From the NCBI RefSeq assembly GCF_030269515.1, contig NZ_BSTM01000015.1, positions 91,970 through 155,969 of the forward strand: 64,000 nucleotides of DNA, read 5' to 3'. The stretch is from Actinomadura sp. NBRC 104412. Lineage in GTDB: Bacteria > Actinomycetota > Actinomycetes > Streptosporangiales > Streptosporangiaceae. Below are positions 8,550 to 16,126 of this stretch, piece after piece (positions within the stretch are counted from its first letter, which is position 1; the number at the start of each line of letters is the position of its first letter). Under the pieces are notes generated by a model. The model had not been told where the DNA came from and did not search any database. It was given only the letters and a program-made list of their open reading frames with translations. The position numbers and the translations under genes were made by a program.

Positions 8550-9104
8550 ATGTCCAAGGCACCGAAGACGTCCCCGAGCGCGGACGTGACCGACCGAGCA
8601 GGCGCGCCGACGCACAGGTCGCGCGCGTACAGTTGGGAAGACCCCGCCACCTCCGCCCAAACCGTCCCCCGGCTCAGCGGTCTCGACTTCGTCCGCGGGA
8701 TCCTGTCCGGGCGCCTGCCCATCCCGCCGATCGCCGCCGCTCTCGGTATGACCCTGGAGGAGGCCGAGCACGGACGCGCGGTCTTCGCCCTGGCGCCGGG
8801 CGAGGAGCACTACAACCCCATCGGCGGCGTCCACGGCGGCGTCTACGCCACGCTGCTCGACTCGGCGGCCGGGTGCGCGGTGCAGACCGTGCTCCCCCAG
8901 GGCATGGGCTACACCTCGATCGACCTCAACGTGAAGTTCCTGCGCCCGATCACCGTCGACACCGGCAAGGTCCGCGCCGTCGGCACCCTCCTCCACAGCG
9001 GCCGTCGCACCGCCCTCGCCCAAGCCGAGCTCCTCGACTCCGAGGACCGGCTGCTGGCCCACGCCACCAGCAGTTGCCTGCTCTTCCCGATCAAGGCCCG
9101 CTGA
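8550..9104 (+). CDS. PaaI-type hotdog thioesterase
   Basis: Predicted acyl-CoA thioesterase of 184 residues. The hotdog domain occupies about residues 60-180 with the family motif HYNPIGGVHGGVYATLLDSA (the HGG loop carries the active-site region) and YTSIDLNVKFLRPI. The first 45 residues are polar and probably disordered. It follows hxlR on the same strand after 90 bases, so read-through transcription is possible. Substrate unknown; related proteins hydrolyse phenylacetyl- or benzoyl-type CoA esters. Confidence 0.88.
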   Translation: MSKAPKTSPSADVTDRAGAPTHRSRAYSWEDPATSAQTVPRLSGLDFVRGILSGRLPIPPIAAALGMTLEEAEHGRAVFALAPGEEHYNPIGGVHGGVYATLLDSAAGCAVQTVLPQGMGYTSIDLNVKFLRPITVDTGKVRAVGTLLHSGRRTALAQAELLDSEDRLLAHATSSCLLFPIKAR

Positions 9105-9115
9105 TCACCTCGGCG

Positions 9116-9529
9116 TCACAAGGCCGCGGCGCCGGCCCCCGCCGGCGCCGCGTTCCCCGGAGGGTCCGCCTCCACCAGCTCGGTATAGAAGCCGATCTTG
9201 AACTGGAGCTGGCCGCGCTGTTCGCGCAGCCGCGCGATCTTCTGCTCGACCCGTTCGTCGTGCCGCCGGAGCAGCTCAAGGCGTTCGGGAACGGTGTGGT
9301 CACCGGCACGGGACAACTCGGTGTAACGCAGCATCTCGGCTATGGGCATGCCGGACTCGCGCAGGCAGCGCAGCAGGCCCAGCCAGTTCAGGTCGTCCTC
9401 GCTGTACACGCGGCGGCCCGCGGCATCGCGGGCGATGTCCGGCAGCAGGCCGATCTTCTCGTAGTAACGCAACGTGTCGATGCTGAAACCGCTCTTCTCG
9501 GCGGCTTCCGCTGACGAGTAAGAGATCAC
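9116..9529 (-). CDS. MerR-family regulator
   Basis: DNA-binding regulator of 137 residues with an N-terminal MerR helix-turn-helix (YSSAEAAEKSGFSIDTLRYY, then EKIGLLPDIARDAAGRRVYS) and a C-terminal dimerisation coiled coil (about residues 80-120). No Cys metal-binding set is present, so it senses something other than thiophilic metals. It is divergent from the aldo/keto reductase at 9632 and each gene has one copy of the same 21-bp operator/promoter element. The predicted transcript starts at or next to the ATG, so it is probably leaderless. Confidence 0.9.
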   Translation of the reverse strand: MISYSSAEAAEKSGFSIDTLRYYEKIGLLPDIARDAAGRRVYSEDDLNWLGLLRCLRESGMPIAEMLRYTELSRAGDHTVPERLELLRRHDERVEQKIARLREQRGQLQFKIGFYTELVEADPPGNAAPAGAGAAAL

Positions 9530-9535
9530 GCCGCC

Positions 9536-9566
9536 AGCGTTCCATCTGGAGCGCGCTCCGGGTCAA
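9536..9566 (-). promoter_or_regulatory. MerR-type promoter/operator for the merR gene
   Basis: On the minus strand, TTGACC (9566-9561) begins a 21-base element containing the perfect palindrome GGAGCGCGCTCC. A -10 candidate AACGCT (9541-9536) follows at 19-bp spacing, the over-long spacing typical of MerR-controlled promoters. The predicted start of transcription coincides with the merR ATG at 9529. The element is identical in 20 of 21 bases to the one at 9594-9614. Confidence 0.6.
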
Positions 9567-9593
9567 CTCCCGCCGGAGGCCGCGCAAAACGCC

Positions 9594-9624
9594 TTGACCC
9601 TGAGCGCGCTCCAGCTTGTTGGAT
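9594..9624 (+). promoter_or_regulatory. MerR-type promoter/operator for the aldo/keto reductase
   Basis: TTGACC (9594-9599) starts the second copy of the 21-base element, here with the palindrome GAGCGCGCTC. A -10 candidate TTGGAT (9619-9624) follows after 19 bp. The ATG of the reductase is at 9632, seven bases beyond, so the mRNA is predicted to be leaderless. The 19-bp spacing and dyad between -35 and -10 are diagnostic of MerR activation by DNA twisting. Confidence 0.65.
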
Positions 9625-9631
9625 CGACGGC

Positions 9632-10549
9632 ATGGACATCGCACTGGGCACCATGTGGTTCGGCACCTCGGTGAGCGAGGAGGAGTCGTTCGCCATTCTC
9701 GACCGGTTCGTCGAGGCCGGCGGGACGATGCTGGACACCGCGAACAACTACGCCTTCTGGCTGAACGGCGGCGTCGGCGGCGAGAGCGAGGAGGTGCTCG
9801 GCCGCTGGCTGGCGTCCCGTCCCGGAATGCGCGACCGGATCGTGCTGGGCACCAAGGTCGGCGCGAAACCGCTGGCGCCGGGCTCCGGTCTGGAGAACGT
9901 GGAGGGCCTGTCCTCCACCGCGATCACGTCGGCGGCCGAGGACAGCCTGCGCCGCCTCCAGACCGACCACATCGACCTGTACTGGGCGCACTACGAGGAC
10001 CGGTCCGTGCCGCTGGAGGACACCATGAGCGGCTTCGGCGAGCTGGTCACGAGCGGGAAGGTCGGCCGGATCGGCGTCAGCAACCATCCGGTCTGGCGGG
10101 TCGAACGGGCGCGCACGGCCGGGCCCGTCCCGTACACCGACCTACAGTACCGGTACTCCTACCTCCAGCCGCGGCCGGGAGTGAAGCTGCCCGAGGGCGG
10201 CCACTACCACGTGAACGAGGACCTGCTCGGCTATGCGCGCGACGCGGGGCTCAAGCTGTGGGCGTACACGGCCCTGCTCTCCGGCGTCTACAGCGGACGT
10301 CCCGACAGGCCGCTGCCCGAGCACTACGAGCACGTCGGCAACACGCGCCGCCTCGCCGTCCTCGGCGAGGTCGCGGACGAACTGGGCGCCACGCGGAACC
10401 AGGTCGTCCTGGCGTGGCTGATGGGCGGCGACCCGCCGATCATCCCGATCGTGGGGGTCGGCAAGCTGGCGCACCTGGAGGAATTCCTGCCCGCCGCCGA
10501 GTTGCGCCTGGACGCCGAACTGGGCGAACGACTGGACTCGGCCGTATGA
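9632..10549 (+). CDS. Aldo/keto reductase
   Basis: Predicted NADPH-dependent oxidoreductase with a TIM-barrel fold, 305 residues. Active-site features are visible: GGTMLDTANNYAFW (catalytic Asp/Tyr), VLGTKVG (catalytic Lys), DHIDLYWAHYED (the usual His is in WAHY), and GRIGVSNHPVWRVE. Divergent from MerR with an operator copy at each promoter, so it is very likely the regulator's main target, perhaps for removal of reactive carbonyls. The substrate is not visible from sequence. Confidence 0.9.
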   Translation: MDIALGTMWFGTSVSEEESFAILDRFVEAGGTMLDTANNYAFWLNGGVGGESEEVLGRWLASRPGMRDRIVLGTKVGAKPLAPGSGLENVEGLSSTAITSAAEDSLRRLQTDHIDLYWAHYEDRSVPLEDTMSGFGELVTSGKVGRIGVSNHPVWRVERARTAGPVPYTDLQYRYSYLQPRPGVKLPEGGHYHVNEDLLGYARDAGLKLWAYTALLSGVYSGRPDRPLPEHYEHVGNTRRLAVLGEVADELGATRNQVVLAWLMGGDPPIIPIVGVGKLAHLEEFLPAAELRLDAELGERLDSAV

Positions 10550-10589
10550 CCTGACCCGGAACGCGGGATCCTGCCGGCCGTCGATGCCG

Positions 10590-11663
10590 TCAGGAGCGGA
10601 CCCTCTCACCGGACCACCGGACGGACATACCGTGCTCCGCCAGCTCGTCGAGGAGGGATGCGGCCTTCGGGAACCGGTCGATATGGATCACACCTCCCGG
10701 CCCGCCGTCGCCGTACAGCGCCTGGGCGACAAGCGCCGCGACCGCACCGGTGGCATGGCAGGTCTCGCGGCCGGTCACGGTTCCGGTGACCGCCGCCCCG
10801 GATCCGTCCGACGCGGACGCGTGGACGACGAACCCGTCCGACCCGAAATGCAGGCGGCCCATCAGCGCGGCCAGCGGGGACCCGGCGCGCAGCCGGCGCA
10901 GCAGGGCGAAGAACCCGGCGGTCCGCAAGCCGAACACCGCGGAGGTCACCAGGCGTGAGTCGAAGCAGATCCGCGTGGTGGCCCGCACGCCGAGCGCCTC
11001 ACCGACCGTGTACTGGTCGGAGAACGAGAACGGATGGACGGTCCTGACCCCCGCCCGTCCCAGCCGCACCCGCGCCCGCCTGGGACGCGACCCGCGCCCG
11101 CGGCCGCCGGGCTCCAGGAGGTGGTCCACGACCCATCGCACCGAGTCGGCCCCGTGCTCGCCGCCCAGTCCCAGCAGCAGGCTGAGGTCCACCGTCCGCG
11201 CGTCCGACAGCCGCTCGGCGCAGCGCCGTGCCAACAGGTTCGTCAGCCCCGGCGCCACCCCGACGCTCAGCACGGCCGTCGCGGCGTTGCTCACCGCGAG
11301 ATCGTGGAGGGCGGCGATCGACTCCAGCACGGGGGCGGACGCGCTGACATCGACGTAATGCACGCCTCGTTCCAGGCAGGCACGTGCGACCGCCGTGTTG
11401 GCGCGTTCCACGCACATGACCACAAGGGCCGCGCCGCGCAGCACGCAGTTCACCTCATCGGGCCTCTCCACATCCACGCGCGCGGCCCGCAGGGCGGCGT
11501 CACTCGACCGCACCAGGCGTTCCGCGCGGTCCCAGGACCGTCCCGCCACCACGACGCGTCCCGGAAACCGCCGTCCGAGAATCTCCGCGGTCGCCTTGCC
11601 GACCGCCCCGTACCCGCCCAAGACGACGATCGAGCCGCCTCGTCCCCCGTTGTCAACGCTCAT
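10590..11663 (-). CDS. Saccharopine dehydrogenase-like NAD(P)-binding protein
   Basis: Predicted oxidoreductase with an N-terminal Rossmann fold, 357 residues. IVVLGGYGAVGKATAEIL gives the GxGxxG-type dinucleotide loop, followed by VVVAGRSWDRAERL and VNCVLRGAALVVMCVERANT. The middle SVGVAPGLTNLLARR resembles saccharopine-reductase-like proteins. I chose ATG 11663 (MSVDNGG); in-frame starts at 11675 and 11699 are weaker. Divergent from a LysR regulator with a perfect LysR-type palindrome between them. Reaction unknown. Confidence 0.8.
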   Translation of the reverse strand: MSVDNGGRGGSIVVLGGYGAVGKATAEILGRRFPGRVVVAGRSWDRAERLVRSSDAALRAARVDVERPDEVNCVLRGAALVVMCVERANTAVARACLERGVHYVDVSASAPVLESIAALHDLAVSNAATAVLSVGVAPGLTNLLARRCAERLSDARTVDLSLLLGLGGEHGADSVRWVVDHLLEPGGRGRGSRPRRARVRLGRAGVRTVHPFSFSDQYTVGEALGVRATTRICFDSRLVTSAVFGLRTAGFFALLRRLRAGSPLAALMGRLHFGSDGFVVHASASDGSGAAVTGTVTGRETCHATGAVAALVAQALYGDGGPGGVIHIDRFPKAASLLDELAEHGMSVRWSGERVRS

Positions 11664-11720
11664 ACCGTCCAGCATCGAAGGTGGACGGCATGCGAACAAC
11701 TACGGGTTTGTGATCGTTGA

Positions 11721-11737
11721 TATGTCTTGAAGACATA
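11721..11737. promoter_or_regulatory. LysR-type box in divergent promoter region
   Basis: TATGTCTTGAAGACATA is a perfect 17-bp palindrome (8-1-8) that contains the LysR consensus T-N11-A (11723-11735). It stands between the saccharopine-reductase-like gene and the LysR gene, 18 bases before the LysR start, which is where autoregulating LysR proteins bind. Confidence 0.7.
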
Positions 11738-11754
11738 GCGATGAGGTGCGGCGC

Positions 11755-12708
11755 ATGCTGGATCCTTGGACGTTGCGGGTCATGGTCGAGGTCGTCGAGC
11801 GGGGATCGTTCTCGGCGGCGGCCGAGGCGTTGACGATGACACAGCCGGCCGTGTCCCGGCAGATCGGAGGGCTGGAGCGCAGGCTCGGCGTGAGCCTGTT
11901 CCGCCGCCTGCCGCGCGGGGTCGAGCCGACCACCGCCGGGGAGATCGCCGCCGAGCAGGCGCGGGACATCCTGGCACGCCTCCGCGACCTCGAAGTCCGG
12001 CTCGGGACCTTCGCCAGCCTCGACGCCGGGACCTTGCGGATCGCCGCGCACGCCAGCGCGAACACCGCGTTCGTGCCGGAGGTGATCCGGCGTTTCAGCC
12101 GCGCCCATCCCGGGATCTCGCTGAGCCTCACCCAGGTCGCCTCCGACGCGACGCTCGACGCCGTCCGGACCGGCCGGGTCGACTTGGCGCTCCTCACCGA
12201 GTGGAGCCTGTACGCCGACCTGCCCGCCGCCCGGATCGACCCGGCGCCCGAGCCTCTCGGCCCGGCCGCGCTCGCCGGACTCGACCTGGTGCCGCTCCTG
12301 GACGAACGGTTCCAGGTCGCGCTGCCCGTCTCGCATCCGCTGGCCGCCCACCGCCAGGTACGGCTGAGCGACCTGCGCGACGAGACCTGGATCGAGGGCG
12401 GCCATCCCGACTGCCTCGGCCCCATCCCACGGCTCACCGAGGCTCTGGCCGGGCCGCCGCGCATCGGGTTCTTCTGCGAGGACTGGAACGGCAAGCAGGC
12501 GCTGGTCGCGGGCGGCTCCGGCATCATGCTGGTGCCCACCCTCGCCCAAGCGGTCACCCACCCCGGGGTCACGCTGCGACCGACCGTTCCCGAGCTTCCC
12601 GGCCGCCGCCTCTACTCGGTGTCGACGGCTCCGCCCTTCCGCTACCCCGCGGTGGAGGCGATGCTGAACGTCCTCACAGAGGCCGCCCGGGAACACGCCC
12701 GACATTGA
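11755..12708 (+). CDS. LysR-family transcriptional regulator
   Basis: Regulator of 317 residues. The N-terminal winged helix-turn-helix is clear: MLDPWTLRVMVEVVERGSFS, AAAEALTMTQPAVSRQI and GVSLFRRLPRGVEPT. The effector-binding region spans about residues 90-300 (LRIAAHASANTAFVPEVIRR, DLALLTEW). I prefer ATG 11755, eight bases after GAGG; a GTG at 11746 is in frame. It likely controls the divergent oxidoreductase through the palindrome at 11721-11737. Confidence 0.92.
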   Translation: MLDPWTLRVMVEVVERGSFSAAAEALTMTQPAVSRQIGGLERRLGVSLFRRLPRGVEPTTAGEIAAEQARDILARLRDLEVRLGTFASLDAGTLRIAAHASANTAFVPEVIRRFSRAHPGISLSLTQVASDATLDAVRTGRVDLALLTEWSLYADLPAARIDPAPEPLGPAALAGLDLVPLLDERFQVALPVSHPLAAHRQVRLSDLRDETWIEGGHPDCLGPIPRLTEALAGPPRIGFFCEDWNGKQALVAGGSGIMLVPTLAQAVTHPGVTLRPTVPELPGRRLYSVSTAPPFRYPAVEAMLNVLTEAAREHARH

Positions 12709-12780
12709 CCGCCGGGCATGAGGACACCACCGGGAACGCGCACGTGACAACCGGGCCACGGACTCAGGGTGCCAGGGTGA

Positions 12781-13101
12781 TCAGGGATTCGGCGCAGGGT
12801 TGTGCGGGACCGGGTGTCCGGATCCGACGGTCAGGTCGGCGAAGGGCAGAGGGCAGCGTTCCTCGGCGGCGCAGGCGACCAGGTCGTCGCACCCGGCCTC
12901 CAGCGCCTCGCGTAGCGTGCCCGCGGGACGCAGCACCAGTTGCAGTTCGCCGGGCGCGGCCGGGCGCACTTCGGTCACCGCCTCGGCGAACAACGCGTCG
13001 AACTCGGCCAGCCGCAACGGCCGCTCGGCCGTAGGCAGCGTGCACGCCTGCGGCGCCCATCCCTGGCCGTCCGCGCCCGCCGGTACCTGCTGAAGTTCCA
13101 T
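12781..13101 (-). CDS. Small protein of unknown function (WAPQACTLPT family)
   Basis: 106-residue protein. The N-terminal half (GWAPQACTLPTAERPLRLAE FDALFAEAV, given here as two pieces) matches a small actinobacterial family often found beside MerR regulators and sometimes labelled arsenate reductase-like without evidence. In that family the C-terminal half usually has a CCSFF-type motif; here it reads AAEERCPLPFADLTV, so the tail diverges or has been altered by a frameshift. The promoter looks MerR-controlled and leaderless, but no MerR gene is adjacent. Function unknown. Confidence 0.6.
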   Translation of the reverse strand: MELQQVPAGADGQGWAPQACTLPTAERPLRLAEFDALFAEAVTEVRPAAPGELQLVLRPAGTLREALEAGCDDLVACAAEERCPLPFADLTVGSGHPVPHNPAPNP

Positions 13102-13107
13102 GGCTCG

Positions 13108-13139
13108 ACGGTAAGCCTGTACCCCGGTACCGGATGCAA
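13108..13139 (-). promoter_or_regulatory. MerR-type promoter upstream of the small WAPQACTLPT protein
   Basis: On the minus strand TTGCAT (13139-13134) and TACCGT (13113-13108) are separated by 20 bp, with a GC-rich dyad CCGGTACCGG plus GGTAC half-sites in between. Over-long spacing with a central dyad is the hallmark of MerR-controlled promoters. The predicted transcript start coincides with the ATG at 13101. Confidence 0.5.
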
Positions 13140-13257
13140 CCCCTGATCGAGATGGCGTACCAGCGGCTGGAGGAGACCCCCTACTATCCACCGAAGGACA
13201 CCGCGAGCCCTGGTTTCCTGGACCCGCACGCGGGGACGGACCACCGGGGGGTGCCGG

Positions 13258-14175
13258 ATGAGAGCGATCGTGGTGACGGATCAGGCCGCGGGAACGGCCG
13301 GGATGACGCTCGTGGAGCGGCCCGAGCCAGAGGCGGCGGTGAACGACGTCCTCGTTGAGGTGCACGCGTCGGGATTCACGCGGGGCGAACTGACATGGCC
13401 CTCGACCTGGACGGATCGGCTCGGACGTGACCGGACGCCCGCGGTCCCCGGTCACGAGCTGGCCGGGGTGGTCAGCGCCCTCGGCCACGGCGCGACGGGC
13501 CTGTCGGTGGGCCAGCGGGTGTTCGGCCTCACGGACTGGACCCGCGACGGCACCCTGGCGGAGTACGTGGCCGTCGAGGCGCGCAACCTCGCGGGGCTGC
13601 CGGGCGACGTCGACTTCACGGTGGGTGCGAGCCTGCCGATCTCGGGCCTGACCGCGTGGCAGGGACTGTTCCAGCACGGGCGGCTCCAGGCGGGGCAGAC
13701 CGTTCTCGTGCACGGCGCGGCCGGCGCGGTGGGTTCGATGGCGGCCCAGCTCGCGAAGGAGGCCGGGGCGTACGTCATCGGCACCGGACGGGCCGCCGAC
13801 CGGCAGGCCGCGCTCGGCTTCGGCGCGCAGGAGTTCGTCGACCTCGACGCCGACGCCCTGGAGGACGTCGGCGGGGTCGACCTGGTCTTCGACGTCATCG
13901 GCGGCTCCGTCCAGAAGCGGTCGGCGGGCCTGGTGCGCGCCAGCGGAACGCTGGTGTCGGTCGCCGGGCCGTCCGAGGCGCGGCCCGCCGACGGCCTGGT
14001 GATCGACTTCGTCGTCGAGTCCGACCGCGCTCAGCTCGGCGAGATCGTCCGGCGGGTGCGGGACGGGCGCCTGCGCACCAACGTCGGCGACGTCGTGACC
14101 CTGGACGCCGCCGTCGCCGCCTTCACCTCGACCGAGCGGGTCAAGGGCAAGACGATCGTCCGCGTCCGCCCGTGA
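13258..14175 (+). CDS. Quinone oxidoreductase-like MDR reductase
   Basis: Predicted NADPH-dependent oxidoreductase of the zinc-free medium-chain dehydrogenase group, 305 residues. Visible elements are the N-terminal GroES-like fold (VLVEVHASGFTRGELTW, AVPGHELAGVVSALG) and a Rossmann fold with VLVHGAAGAVGSMAAQLAKE near residue 155. The structural zinc Cys set of alcohol dehydrogenases is absent. It ends eight bases before the convergent IclR gene. Substrate unknown; relatives reduce quinones or enones. Confidence 0.88.
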   Translation: MRAIVVTDQAAGTAGMTLVERPEPEAAVNDVLVEVHASGFTRGELTWPSTWTDRLGRDRTPAVPGHELAGVVSALGHGATGLSVGQRVFGLTDWTRDGTLAEYVAVEARNLAGLPGDVDFTVGASLPISGLTAWQGLFQHGRLQAGQTVLVHGAAGAVGSMAAQLAKEAGAYVIGTGRAADRQAALGFGAQEFVDLDADALEDVGGVDLVFDVIGGSVQKRSAGLVRASGTLVSVAGPSEARPADGLVIDFVVESDRAQLGEIVRRVRDGRLRTNVGDVVTLDAAVAAFTSTERVKGKTIVRVRP

Positions 14176-14183
14176 GGACCCGG

Positions 14184-14963
14184 TCAGGCCGGGTGTTCGA
14201 GGTCGGCCTCGATCCGGGACGCCGTCGCGAGCAGCTCGGGAAGCCATTCCCGTCGCATGACCTCCACCGACGCCCGGGTGATGTGCGCGGAGATGTTCAC
14301 GGCCGCCACCACGGACGCGCGATGGTCGCGGACGGGAGCCGCGATCGAGCGCATGTCCTCGAACCGTTCCTGGTCGGCGATGGCCCAGCCCTGCCGCCGG
14401 GTCCTGTCGATCTCCTCCGCGAGCGCGCGGGGATCGGTGATGGTCGCGTCGGTGAGGCTGCGGAGCTCGGCGCGGGCGAGGTGATCGGCCACCTCCTCCG
14501 GTGACCTGCCGGCCAGCAGCACCCGGCCGGTCGAGGTGGCGTAGGCGGGCGCACGGGTGCCCACGGCGATCGATTCGCTGAGGATGCGCACGCCGTTCAC
14601 CCGGGCGATGTAGAGGACGTCCTGCCCGTCCAGCACGGTGAGCGAGACGGTCTCGCGGACCTTCTCGGTCAGCGCTCCCAGGTGCGGCAGCGCGATGTCG
14701 GGCAGCCGGATGCTGGACAGGTAGGCGTTGCCGAGTTCGAGCACGCGCGGCCGCAGCCCGAAGGTCCGGCCGTCGAAGTGCACGTAGTGGAGGTCGTGCA
14801 GCGTGTGCAGGAAACGGCGCGCGGCGGCGCGGGTGAGCCCTGTGCGGCGCGCGACCTCCGTGAGCGTGAGGCGTGGGGAGCCGGGCTCGAACGCGCGCAG
14901 TACCGCAAGCCCGCGGTCAAGGGACTGCACGTAGTACTCCCCGCGTTCCACGGGTGCGGGCAT
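14184..14963 (-). CDS. IclR-family regulator 1
   Basis: Regulator of 259 residues. The N-terminal winged helix reads QSLDRGLAVLRAF, LTLTEVARRTGLTRAAARRF and LHTLHDLHYVHFDGRTFGLR. The C-terminal IclR effector domain includes SLTVLDGQDVLYIARV and YATSTGRVLLAG. ATG 14963 has a strong GGAGGAG four bases upstream. An in-frame ATG at 15029 overlaps the stop of the second IclR gene by four bases, so the longer form could also be made. The pair lies next to the catabolic operon at 16127-23425, and PcaR/CatR-type IclR proteins usually control aromatic catabolism. Confidence 0.88.
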   Translation of the reverse strand: MPAPVERGEYYVQSLDRGLAVLRAFEPGSPRLTLTEVARRTGLTRAAARRFLHTLHDLHYVHFDGRTFGLRPRVLELGNAYLSSIRLPDIALPHLGALTEKVRETVSLTVLDGQDVLYIARVNGVRILSESIAVGTRAPAYATSTGRVLLAGRSPEEVADHLARAELRSLTDATITDPRALAEEIDRTRRQGWAIADQERFEDMRSIAAPVRDHRASVVAAVNISAHITRASVEVMRREWLPELLATASRIEADLEHPA

Positions 14964-15025
14964 GTCTCCTCCTGCTGGCGTACTGGTCACGTGCGGGCGT
15001 CCGTCGCGCGTGGATGGGCGTGCCG

Positions 15026-15841
15026 TCATGAGCCGAGCGCGCGCGGGCGGTAGAGCGACGGGTAGACCCGCAGGTCCGCCTCGATCCGGGCGGCGGTGGC
15101 CTGGAGTGGTGCGAGCAGCGTGCGCAGGGTCTGCTCCACCGGGACGCGGGTCGTGTGCGTGGAACTGTTGAGCGCCCCTACCAACTGGTCGCCTCGCCAT
15201 CGCAGCGGCACCGCGACGGCCACCACTCCCTCCTCCAGTTCCTGGTCCACCAGCGACCAGCCCTGGGCGCGCACCTTCAGCAGCTCGGCGCGCAACGCCG
15301 CCGGATCCACGATGGTGAACGGAGTCAGCGGACGCAGGACGACCCGCTCCAGGTAGGCGTCGAGTTCGTCGTCCGGCTTCCCGGCGAGGAGCACCCGCCC
15401 GGCGGCGGTGGCGAAGGCGGGGAGACGGCTTCCCACGTTGACCGCCAGCGTCATGGGCTGGTCGGCGCTCGCCCGCGCGAGGTAGACGGCGTCGTCGCCG
15501 TCGAGCACGGTGAGCGACGCCGCGGCCCGCAGGTCGGTGGCGACGTCCTCCAGGTACGGCTGGACGATGTCGGGCAACGACAGGTTGGACAGTTGCGGGT
15601 AGCCGAGGGACAGCACGCTCGGCAGCACCGAGAACACCCCGTCGTCGTTGGCGAGGTAACCGAGGTCGACCAGGGTGAGGAGGAACCGCCGGGTGGCCGC
15701 CGGGCTGAGGCCGGCCGCGCGGGACACCTCGCTGAGGGTCATCCGCGGATGGTCCGCGTCGAACGCCTTGATGACCGACAGCCCGCGTTCGAGCGAGCGT
15801 ACGAACTCCTGCGAGCGCTCGCCCGGGGGCACCGCGGTCAT
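15026..15841 (-). CDS. IclR-family regulator 2
   Basis: Regulator of 271 residues, similar in layout to its downstream neighbour: VRSLERGLSVIKAFDADHPR, MTLSEVSRAAGLSPAATRRF, then the effector domain with SLTVLDGDDAVYLARASADQ and FATAAGRVLLAGKPDDE. GAAGGACACGG precedes ATG 15841. It is divergent from the MFS-Rieske operon across a 285-base AT-richer region that holds a good promoter and IclR-like sites, so it is the first candidate for the operon's regulator. The two IclR genes look like an old tandem duplication. Confidence 0.9.
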   Translation of the reverse strand: MTAVPPGERSQEFVRSLERGLSVIKAFDADHPRMTLSEVSRAAGLSPAATRRFLLTLVDLGYLANDDGVFSVLPSVLSLGYPQLSNLSLPDIVQPYLEDVATDLRAAASLTVLDGDDAVYLARASADQPMTLAVNVGSRLPAFATAAGRVLLAGKPDDELDAYLERVVLRPLTPFTIVDPAALRAELLKVRAQGWSLVDQELEEGVVAVAVPLRWRGDQLVGALNSSTHTTRVPVEQTLRTLLAPLQATAARIEADLRVYPSLYRPRALGS

Positions 15842-16050
15842 CCGTGTCCTTCCTCGGCGTTGACGTGCAAGCGTTGCTCCCTCGTGACGCGGTTCCGTCG
15901 CGCCTCTGACAGCGTGGCACGGCCTGGCGGCCCGCCGCACCGGACCGCGGTGTGAAGCCACCTCTGCGCGTAGCGCACACATTCCTGTATCGCGAAATCT
16001 TACGCCGCGTGATCTCCCGCATCGTACGGACAGTCATCGTGCTCCTGTGC

Positions 16051-16080
16051 TTGACGTCACAAGAAACGTCTGCGTAGCGT
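16051..16080 (+). promoter_or_regulatory. Promoter of the MFS-Rieske-ABC operon
   Basis: TTGACG (16051-16056) and TAGCGT (16075-16080) are spaced by 18 bp, a good actinobacterial housekeeping promoter. GACGT-N8-ACGTC overlaps its -35. The whole stretch 15842-16126 is a regulatory region and holds no convincing gene. Confidence 0.55.
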
Positions 16081-16103
16081 GTGATCCGCCTTATACGCAC
16101 AAT

Positions 16104-16120
16104 GTTCGGATAGCGAAAAT
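16104..16120 (+). promoter_or_regulatory. IclR-like operator before the MFS gene
   Basis: GTTCGGATAGCGAA is a TTCG-N5-CGAA dyad followed by AAT, the form seen for several IclR-type operators. A diverged copy with a shared ATcGCGAAAT half lies at 15982-15998, near the start of the divergent IclR gene. This arrangement would let one regulator act on both promoters. Confidence 0.45.
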
Positions 16121-16126
16121 CCTTTG

